Translations under genes and position numbers: made by a program
NCBI RefSeq assembly: GCF_918797505.1
Contig: NC_092795.1
Location: 2,327,434 to 2,391,433 of the forward strand
Direction of reading: 5' to 3'
Length of the DNA stretch: 64,000 nt
Source of the DNA: Bemisia tabaci
Taxonomy: Eukaryota; Arthropoda; Insecta; Hemiptera; Aleyrodidae
Shown: positions 57,031-64,000 of the stretch, piece after piece
How positions within the stretch are numbered: position 1 is the stretch's first letter
How the letters are laid out: each line of letters opens with the position of its first letter
The notes under the pieces: model-generated
The model's database searches: none
What the model saw: only the letters and a program-made list of their open reading frames with translations
What the model was told of the DNA's origin: nothing

Positions 57031-58107
57031 TTGATTTTTTGGAAAGTGCTTGAAAACGTGCTTGAATTTCTCAGATCCACTTTTTGGAGGTCAAATGAGA
57101 AAGCATTCGACTTTTCAGACGTACGCTGGAAAGTATTAAAACGTGTTGAAATTGAAACGAGAACTACTCTGCTGAGTTGCCTGCTCAGTCTTTCGTCGCT
57201 GCTGAAAGTGGCTGAAAAAGATAACTTTGATCTAATAACTGGCGCTATTAGATTTTACAAGAATGTCTTGTCAAAAATTTTAGAAAAATCTCCAATATCA
57301 CATGCCTTAGTTCGAAATTTGTCCTGTTTGGATCCGAGAAGTATGATTCACCTAGATGCAGATTCTTCTCCTGTTAGTCGGTCAGCTGTTTGCAAGAAGA
57401 AAATGAGGTCTGTCTTAAATACATTGTGTGATTGTAAAATAGTCGTAGCTGGTAAAGTTGATATTATTCTTGATGAATTTGATTCATTTTATCAAAACGT
57501 TGTCTTAAAGAAAGCTGTCACCTTTGCACACTATGAGCCTTTTAATGAGAAGTCAAGAGTTGATGAGTTTTATATTAACTTTATGGACAAGGATGAATAC
57601 AAAAATTTATGGAAAGTTGTCAAAATAACTCTACTCTTAAGTCATGGACAAGCATCAGTGGAGAGAGGTTTTAGTGTAAATAAAAACCTAGAAGTAGAAA
57701 ATTTAAAGGAGCAGTCCTGCATAGCACAGCGTTATGTACATGAGTTTACCGATGAAATGGAGAGCTTATCCAGTATGGTAATAACCAAAGAGTTAAGACA
57801 AAGTGTATCAGGTGCTCGCAGTAGATGTGCTACCTATTTAGAGGAAGAAAAGAAAATCAAGGCTCTCACAGCTATTAAAAATGAAAAGTCAGAAAAAACA
57901 AAATCTCTACAAGAGAGAAAAAGACGCTTATGTGAAGATGTAAAGACCTTAGAAAAAGGTGCAGACGACCTGGCAGAACAAGCTGAAAAGAAGCAAGATC
58001 TCTCATTAATTGTTAAGTCCAATAGTTTCCGCCAAAGTGCCAAAAGAAAAAAAGAAGAGTTAGCAATCGTTGAAGGAGAAATTTCGAAACTCTCCAAACA
58101 GTTGTGA
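57031..58107 (+). CDS. Transposase-like protein, C-terminal part
   Basis: Uninterrupted frame of 358 codons to TGA at 58105-58107. The first codons are read from terminal-repeat DNA and the nearest upstream start is not an ATG; the first in-frame ATG is far inside, so the true N-terminus is missing. Around residues 205-235 it has LWKVVKITLLLSHGQASVER followed by GFSVNKN, like the hAT C-terminal dimerisation motif (...SERxFS...). Residues about 265-358 are a Lys/Glu/Arg-rich coiled coil. The N-terminal DNA-binding domain and first catalytic region are absent, so it is probably an internally deleted copy; lack of stops suggests recent origin. Confidence 0.65.
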   Translation: MIFWKVLENVLEFLRSTFWRSNEKAFDFSDVRWKVLKRVEIETRTTLLSCLLSLSSLLKVAEKDNFDLITGAIRFYKNVLSKILEKSPISHALVRNLSCLDPRSMIHLDADSSPVSRSAVCKKKMRSVLNTLCDCKIVVAGKVDIILDEFDSFYQNVVLKKAVTFAHYEPFNEKSRVDEFYINFMDKDEYKNLWKVVKITLLLSHGQASVERGFSVNKNLEVENLKEQSCIAQRYVHEFTDEMESLSSMVITKELRQSVSGARSRCATYLEEEKKIKALTAIKNEKSEKTKSLQERKRRLCEDVKTLEKGADDLAEQAEKKQDLSLIVKSNSFRQSAKRKKEELAIVEGEISKLSKQL

Positions 58108-58520
58108 AAAAGAACCATAAGTCTCGGTTAAAATCTATAACTTTTTAAACTGCTTGTAAAAACATTTTTCTTCATACCTACATTTATTTAATTTCACATT
58201 AACATTTTTTTCTTTTTACTTCTGGTTTTTTTACCTTATTTTTTTTCAATGATGTGGGTCCATTATCTTCTTGAAAGTGTTTTTTTTTCTTCTTTCGTCC
58301 GGTTTTTTAGTGTTCATAAAGACTCTTTTTTCAAATGATGTGCCGTTCCATACTCCAGACATACTCCTTACGTGTAGCTTCAAATTAAGAAATCCCACTT
58401 TTAAAATTCAAATATTTTTACAATAGTGAAAGACTATCAGAAAACATCTTGCTTCAGCTTTATCAAGAATGAATCTTCAATTTTGAGCTTCTTGTCCAAG
58501 TACCCTACTATTCTCATGAA

Positions 58521-58706
58521 TTTAATCCATCGGGTAGCATGCAGATTTTCTATTAACTCTTTCATAAGTTGCACCATCTTCAGCCCATCTTATACCTATC
58601 GATATCCATCGGATTTAACCCATCGGATAGCATGCAGATTTTCTATTAACTCTTTCATAAGTTGCACCATCTTCAGCCCATCTTATACCTATCGATATCC
58701 ATCACT
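58521..58706. repeat. 93-bp tandem duplication
   Basis: TTTAATCCATCGGGTAGCAT at 58521 recurs as TTTAACCCATCGGATAGCAT at 58614; units differ by only a few bases. 93 bp is a multiple of three. Confidence 0.93.
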
Positions 58707-58995
58707 TCTTAATGATTAACGTTGTCTCAATGAATATGAAGGTAAGATATTTATTTATTATTATCATTTATTTTTCTTTTTATTTTTAAACCAACGTTTT
58801 GAATAAATTGGAATAAAACATTCAGGTGTAAGTATGGATGGGTAGTTGGTCGAAAACTTATGCGGTGAGCCAGGATTTTACTTTTTTTTGCTTAGAATTT
58901 AGAGGTATTTACTTACTGGGTTGTCAGTATTGGTACTGATACTTGGGATGGTCTTTCATTTATACATCCGTGTATTTTTTAATTAGAGGAAAATA
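58707..58995. other. 3' part of the transposon, nothing else seen
   Basis: A/T-rich, no ORF. Confidence 0.4.
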
Positions 58996-59579
58996 CTCAT
59001 TTTAGTTGGTTGTTGATATCTGTCTCGCTATTAGGAGTTTTTATGTCAAAGGTCCTGTGGAAAAATTTCTTGAATCTCGCGCAAAACTGCTTCCAAAAGG
59101 CTCTTGAAAGTGCTTGAAAAGTGCTTGAAAATTCAGAAAAATGTGCTTGAAAAGTGCTTGAATTTTTAGCACTGAGGCTGCATGAACCCTGGGAAAGTAT
59201 GTGATCCTTTGAGTAATGCCTCTTTAAGTCAGTATTTACCGACTGGTTTGCTCGTGTGCAGCCAGAGCCAGAGCATTTTAAAGCCACCATTGTGCTTTGA
59301 ATTTTGTGTCGCGATTCACGCGTGAATATAGAATTTTCCAAGTTTTGCGAATTGCGTCACGTGAAGGCGCTGAGAAAGCACTGAATTTTTCTGTCGTGGA
59401 GGTCCTGAATTTTTTTGGGAAACCAATTAAAAGAAGTGCTGTAAAAGTCCGGACTTTTTGCTATCCAGATTTTGTAACCCCCCCATAACTTCGTCGTGGT
59501 CTTTCAAAATGTTCAGGCTTCGGGCCGCCTTAATGAAGCTGCTGCCTGTGTTAGTGATACGCAATCGTAGCAATTTTCT

Positions 59580-59995
59580 TGACGTGAAATTTCGTGAGAA
59601 ACACGACGGTGCCACTGGTTTTCTTTAAAACCAACTAAGCTCTAACGAACTCTCAAAGTTGAGGGCGTAACGGAAGAAGCTCTTACGTTACGCTGAAAGT
59701 CCACCTCCAAGTTGAGACAAATAATTCTCCATGCACAGACAGGATTGCCGTGGTTCCAGCTTTGGAGCCCCCGAACGAAGTGACAACCCTGCCAATGTAT
59801 TTGCTCCCTGTATTTGCATGGAGAGATCGACTGGATATGAATGTGGATCTCCTTCATTATGACCTCAACTTTGAGAGCCTTTTCTGAGCTCTGAAGTTGG
59901 TTTCAGAGAAAACCAGTGGCACCATCGCGTTTCTCGCAAAATTGAACACAAGAGCGAGTAGGCACTCAAATCTCGAATCCCGTACACATGTAAGA
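59580..59995. mobile_element. Palindromic element G, copy 3
   Basis: GTGAGAAACACGACGGTGCC at left, GGCACCATCGCGTTTCTCGC at right; ACTCTCAAAGTTGAGGGCG mirrored as CCTCAACTTTGAGAG. Confidence 0.8.
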
Positions 59996-60372
59996 GCTCC
60001 GTTCAAATGCACCGCCTCGTTTTGAACGAGCATTTTTCATCTTGAAAACAGCTTATTGTGCGCCGTGGCTCGGACTCAGCCGAGCCCTCCACTGTGGACT
60101 TGGGTCGCGTTTACTGCGGCCGGCGCGCGCCCTCTCATAAACTCACGATACCGTTCGGAATTTCTTTGATGAATTGGGCTCATTTAAGAGAGACGGACAA
60201 TAACCACCTCGGGAGTTTCCATAAATGCCGCATCCCAAGTATTTTCGTCTCCTGCCTCACGAAAGGGCGAACTATACCTTACAGTTGGACGTATTTCTAC
60301 CAAACAGACCTATGTGCAGGTGAGAAATATGGGGTGTGCTCGTTAGTTTTCTGGTGCGTCAGAGTGAATGAG
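59996..60372. other. fax intron, nothing recognised
   Basis: A CTTATTGTGCGCCG at about 60052-60065 looks like a lone Transib-type right end; no partner found. Confidence 0.4.
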
Positions 60373-60704
60373 AATAATGGAGAATTTGCAAGGGTCTGAA
60401 ATTTGATGAATTTCCTGTTTAAGTGGAATCCTCTGAGTGAACTGAACACGAAGATACCCTTGATTCATAAATTGAGCAATTATTAGAGGAGATATGACAA
60501 AATAACCTGATCTTCTAAAATACATGTGTTTAAATGAGAAATGCCGCCAGATGACGTCACAAGGCGGCACATTTTCTCACTTTTAAATCAATTTTTCTCC
60601 AATTTCCCATGTCAGAAAAAAATTATGAAAAATATTGCGAACTCAGCTCATTAGGCACTTTCAGATGAAGCAATAAAAAAATTGCGTGCAAATTCTCCAT
60701 TGTG
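60373..60704. mobile_element. Transib-like MITE, second family
   Basis: Right end TGCAAATTCTCCATTGTG followed by CGCCA; left end AATGGAGAATTTGCA is its decayed mirror. Related to 35226-35475. Confidence 0.65.
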
Positions 60705-60849
60705 CGCCAGTGACGTCTTTTTGTCTTTGGTAACTAATTGTGTGCATTAAAGACGCGTCGCGCGATCAAGTTGGAAGCTTCACGCTGCCATGTCGACGAT
60801 TTGAGATCCAAGGCTCAGTCGGGGTTGAACGATTAAAACCACTCCGATA

Positions 60850-61690
60850 AGTTTTCAAGTCCTTTGACCTTTAGATGCCCTAGCTGGGGCAAATTGACCC
60901 GAGGCTTGCTGAAAACACGTGCCCCGCAGGTTATGTACTGCCGTGCTAAGGAAAAACGCCGTATGAGCCTTCAAGCGTTGCCAAATTTCCTTTGGTAAAT
61001 CACGAATTTTCGGGCAAATTTGTTATAATTTTTCTTCCAATTTTTCAGATAATTTTGCTTGCAATTTCACCTAAAATTTTTAAAAATTTCAAGGGAAAAT
61101 CTCCATAGCTTTCCTCAAAAATAAACATTTTATTGAAGGAAATTTGGCAACTCTCGAATGTTCATACGGCGTTTCTCCTTAGCACGGCAGTGTAGGGCCG
61201 GCACTTACGAGCATTAGATACAGGTATTCAAATACATGCATAAAAAAGAATCAGGCATCGAATTGTGAAAAAAGAAAACAATCTAGTTGACACAGCCGAA
61301 AATAGGTGTGACCTTACGCAACTCTCCTTGTTTAACTTTTCTCCCGAATGTAGGCGACACCTCATTGGCAGCACGGAGTCTGCTCTGAGAGTTCTCGCCT
61401 CGCGCCATCGCGCCTTCAATTTTGCAGATGCATCACGGACATCCATCAAGCACGAATAGTTGTATCTCTGCGCCGTCATCTTCGCACATCCTTTCCCTTG
61501 CTCTATTTCCAAGTTGTGTAGGTTCCGTTGGCCTTTTTTGTAGTGGTACTTCAAGGCTACTTTAATATAACAGCCGAAGCCAGGAGAGTCGCAGTTTGGC
61601 CTCGGTTTTTAACTTTTCTGCTTTGAGTGACACCTCATTGGCAGCATTGAGCGGATCATTGCGAGTTTACGCAGGCGCGATCGACTCGGC
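60850..61690 (+). repeat. Family D dimer, copy 3 (split by E)
   Basis: Upstream part (60850-60937) parallels 49455-49520; after the E element it continues with GGGCCGGCACTTACGAGC, GACACCTCATTGGCAGCA (twice), CGCCTTCAATTTTGCAGATG. Confidence 0.75.
60938..61190. mobile_element. Family E element, copy 3 (complete)
   Basis: 253 bp, CTGCCGTGCTAAGGA to TCCTTAGCACGGCAG, about 60-bp inverted ends, TGTA on each side (60934-60937, 61191-61194). No ORF. Confidence 0.9.
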
Positions 61691-62293
61691 GTCGCACGCT
61701 GCCTGTGGAAACGGGGCTCAAGCAGCTTTACTTTCCGAATTCTTCTTCGAGTCTGTTAATCACGGACGAAATTCGGAGCGCCGAGCGTTTCAGAGCCGCT
61801 TTCGCTCCCGGCTTCGGGCTTGGGCCCGGGCGCCAGGCGCGGCGGGTTCCCACAGAGGAATTTCATGACGTCACTCAATGCCGACGCAACCTCCCGCCCG
61901 ATCCATTCGGAGGAGGCACTTTTCCGATGGACCGTTAGACCTTTTTAAGTGTTTTTTAGTCCAAGTTCTCGTATTTAACGAGTCTTCAATTGATTCGTAA
62001 CCGGTCAATCAATGACAACATTTTCAGAAACTAACACAATTAATTCATGAAGAATTCGCATATTAGGTTATACCTTAGTTGGCTTTGGTTTGAATCAAGA
62101 GCTGGATAGCATATCGAATGTCGTATTCACTAAATCAGTCTATATGATAGGGGTTTTTTTTTGAGCTTGAGAGGTGGTTTCATAGAAAACCAGTGGCCCA
62201 TGGCGTTTCTCGTGAAAGTTTATCGAAGTGAAAACACTCAAATGGGAAATTCCCAGAGACAAGAGACTCTCCACTAAATAGTATCTCGGCAAT
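61691..62293. other. fax intron; partial G arm
   Basis: 62158-62240 resembles an eroded G arm (TTTTTTTGAGCTTGAGAG, CCAGTGGCCCATGGCGTTTC). Otherwise nothing. Confidence 0.45.
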
Positions 62294-62691
62294 GGTGGAA
62301 GCTTTTGCTTTCGGGACTTGAGCATTCTACTGTTGACTTACCTGCAAGGTTGATGTTTAACAACGTGTTGGCAGTTTTGTTTTGCAAACAAGCCGAAATT
62401 TAGGAAACTAGTTTGGCTCATGACGTCACCCGAGGCTCATCATCCACCATGTAGGTAGGTCAAGAGCCGAAAGAAGAGTGACCACTGTTGCTTCCTTACA
62501 ATTGGACTGCATTTTGCAATTTGGAACTATAAATTCTGGCTCTTCCGGAAAAACGCTTATGTGCATAGGGAAACTAATGGCACATACGTTGTTTTTAAAC
62601 CGGGCTAGAATTTATAGTTCCAAATTGCAAAATGCAGTCCAATTTTCCACAAGAAATTGTTGAATCCCCGAAAGTAAAAGCTTCCACCCGT
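62294..62691. repeat. Two-tier fold-back
   Basis: Outer arms GGTGGAAGCTTTTGCTTTCG / GAAAGTAAAAGCTTCCACC; inner 40-bp arms 62501-62540 and 62604-62643 (ACTGCATTTTGCAATTTGG) almost perfect; inside them TATGTGCATAGG-type words again pair. Confidence 0.85.
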
Positions 62692-63439
62692 CGCGAAGAG
62701 GCCAGTGGAGGGAGGGTCTCTCTCTTTTGTCTTTGGAAATTCCTAACTCGTGCAAGAACTGGGATCATTCTGCGATTCCCTGGTGTGCGCTCGGCGGAGA
62801 CCCTGTAGAGCGGTTTGGGCGGTTGGCCCCGGTGGAAATCCCGTGTTTACGTTGCCGGCACTAACCGGGCCCGGGAGCCGTCTGGGTCGGCATTTACATT
62901 GCACAGATGCCCGGCTCTCCCCGTCCCTCTCACCCTGGCCCCGCTGCCCCCTCGGCCCGCATCCCCGATACCGCACCGCCGCCGCCCCCCCCCCCCGTCG
63001 GGGGAGTAATCCACGGAATCATTACCGTAATTGAGCTCATGGCGAGTGAGGCGATGCCCCCCCCCCCCCCATCCACGCCGACCCCACCGCCCGAGGAACC
63101 ATTGTTGTCTTGCCCCGCGGCCAGGGGCTTCCTGTCTGTCTCCGCCGATCTTGGATTGTCTTCGAATTGGGATTTTTTAAACCTCGTGTGGGCAGACCGG
63201 GGGGGGGGGGGGCTAAGAGTGTAGCATCCTTACGAGGCGAATACTGTCGTGCAACGCAAAAACGCCGTAAACGCCTTTTTAAATTTTTTGGAAACAACGC
63301 ATTACAGCAGGAAAACTTGTGTACCTCGGGACAATTTTTTTACAGAATTCTTTTGCAAGTACTATCAGGAACTTGGCTTGAAAATTCGAGGTGCATGGGT
63401 AAAACAGTTTTTATGTTATAAAGTGTTAAAAATCATATA
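62692..63439. other. GC-rich DNA with long C and G tracts
   Basis: C14 at 63057-63070, G14 at 63199-63212, and a C run near 62988. 63248-63285 (GTCGTGCAACGCAAAAACGC) may be an eroded E end. Overlapping open frames are a base-composition effect. Confidence 0.5.
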
Positions 63440-63614
63440 CAGTGAAAGCTTGCCAAGTCGAACTACGGTTCCGACGCAATGCCGATTAAGTCGAATATTT
63501 TTTCGGTCCCTAGACATGTCGATACGTTAAGTGGAGAATCAGTCAAGACGAATTGCCGCTTAAGTCGAATTTTTAGTCGGTCCCTACACAGTTCGACTCG
63601 GCGAGCTTTCACCG
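63440..63614. mobile_element. pogo/Tigger-like MITE
   Basis: CAGTGAAAGCTTGCCAAGTC at left after TA; AGTTCGACTCGGCGAGCTTT at right. Two direct TTAAGTCGAAT...CGGTCCCTA words inside. These terminus words are typical of pogo-type Tc1/mariner elements. Confidence 0.75.
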
Positions 63615-64000
63615 GTGTCAGAACCTTCCGACAGTAGGCAGTTGATTTCTTATCACAGCGACGATCGTTCATATTTGGAGCTAGCGTTGATATTTCTTGA
63701 TGCGTTCCCCCACCTCGCTCCCTGCCTCCTCTCTCTTCCGTTTTGAATTATTTTTAATTCACGCGTGGACCATTCGTCCGTTGGAGCGAACAATCACACT
63801 CGAAACCTTCGAACCCGATCCCCCGCCCCCAAGCGCCGCTCGAAACGATGGCATCCAGCTTTTGTTGTGTAATGTAAATAAACTCGGTGGCTGTGTAAAC
63901 TATCTCCGCTGGCTCTTATCCGTTTCTTCGGATTCCATTCCAAGTATACAGTGCATATAAATCGGAGCAGCCCGAGTTGTAAACAGCTCCTCAGCGTTAA
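63615..64000. other. fax intron, nothing recognised
   Basis: No coding or repeat feature supported to the window edge. Confidence 0.4.

Larger units (their letters stand above)
56956..59191 (+). mobile_element. 2.2-kb DNA transposon, internally deleted
   Basis: CAGGGTTCATGCA and TGCATGAACCCTG are exact inverted ends; GGAAA occurs on both sides (56951-56955, 59192-59196). Both ends carry several direct GTGCTTGAAAAGTGCTTGA words. Contains the ORF at 57031-58107. CAGGG ends and the protein suggest hAT or a relative, but a 5-bp rather than 8-bp duplication leaves the class open. Confidence 0.85.

Noticed and set aside
60052..60065. CTTATTGTG followed by CGCCG, a possible Transib right end
   Set aside because: No matching left end with the same 5-bp duplication was found, so not listed as an element.
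62743..63297. Pro/Arg-rich frames on both strands
   Set aside because: Caused by long C and G tracts; no coding signal.
1..64000. CRISPR arrays, operons, riboswitches
   Set aside because: Spliced animal genes and eukaryotic transposons throughout; no prokaryotic feature seen.
1..64000. tRNA or rRNA genes
   Set aside because: No tRNA cloverleaf with A and B boxes or rRNA-like stretch was recognised by eye; a tRNAscan run would be decisive.

Overview
The window is arthropod nuclear DNA: two recognisable animal genes with long introns and phase-matched splice sites, set in a dense mass of decayed transposable elements. The repeat families (many fold-back elements, long poly-G/poly-C tracts, Transib-, mariner-, copia- and LINE-type pieces) make me suspect a hemipteran insect, perhaps a whitefly. 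That species guess rests on memory of repeat style and I could not check it.

Host genes. (1) IFT57, minus strand, start codon at 20939 and stop at 11871: eight coding exons, all junctions GT-AG and in phase, giving 403 residues. It encodes a peripheral IFT-B subunit needed to build cilia. (2) The first coding exon of the failed-axon-connections (fax) homologue, plus strand, 34064-34345; no second exon was recognised downstream, so the rest of the window (about 29.7 kb) appears to be its intron. The two genes are divergent, about 13 kb apart.

Left part (1-11 kb): a 500-bp MITE whose inverted partner sits in an IFT57 intron; a fold-back; a decayed copia gag; a 33-bp tandem repeat; an R1-like LINE endonuclease piece; then a mariner (6696-10290) split by a one-LTR copia element whose gag ORF is intact. 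IFT57 introns (11.9-21 kb) hold LINE fragments, a 37-bp perfect palindrome joining inverted LINE pieces, and several MITEs.

Middle (21-34 kb): fold-back MITEs, a 3-copy repeat, a Transib-type element split by a 1.1-kb element that carries a zero-loop palindrome, a tandem dimer repeat, a LINE RNase H piece, and a second Transib-type element with an empty paralogous site about 2.2 kb downstream.

Right part (34-64 kb, fax intron): a three-layer nest (39.4-41.0 kb), a 2.3-kb Transib-type element with 358-bp internal repeats, two self-complementary repeat elements (50-52.7 kb), a Transib-type element carrying three younger insertions (54.7-56.3 kb), a 2.2-kb transposon with an uninterrupted 358-codon ORF (57-59.2 kb), and several MITEs.

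The most distinctive signal is the set of elements ending in CACAGTG/CACAATG/CACATTG and flanked by exact 5-bp CGCCG or CGGCG duplications. That is the Transib signature, the transposon group related to RAG1, and one family's ends match the V(D)J signal heptamer exactly. No Transib transposase was seen here.
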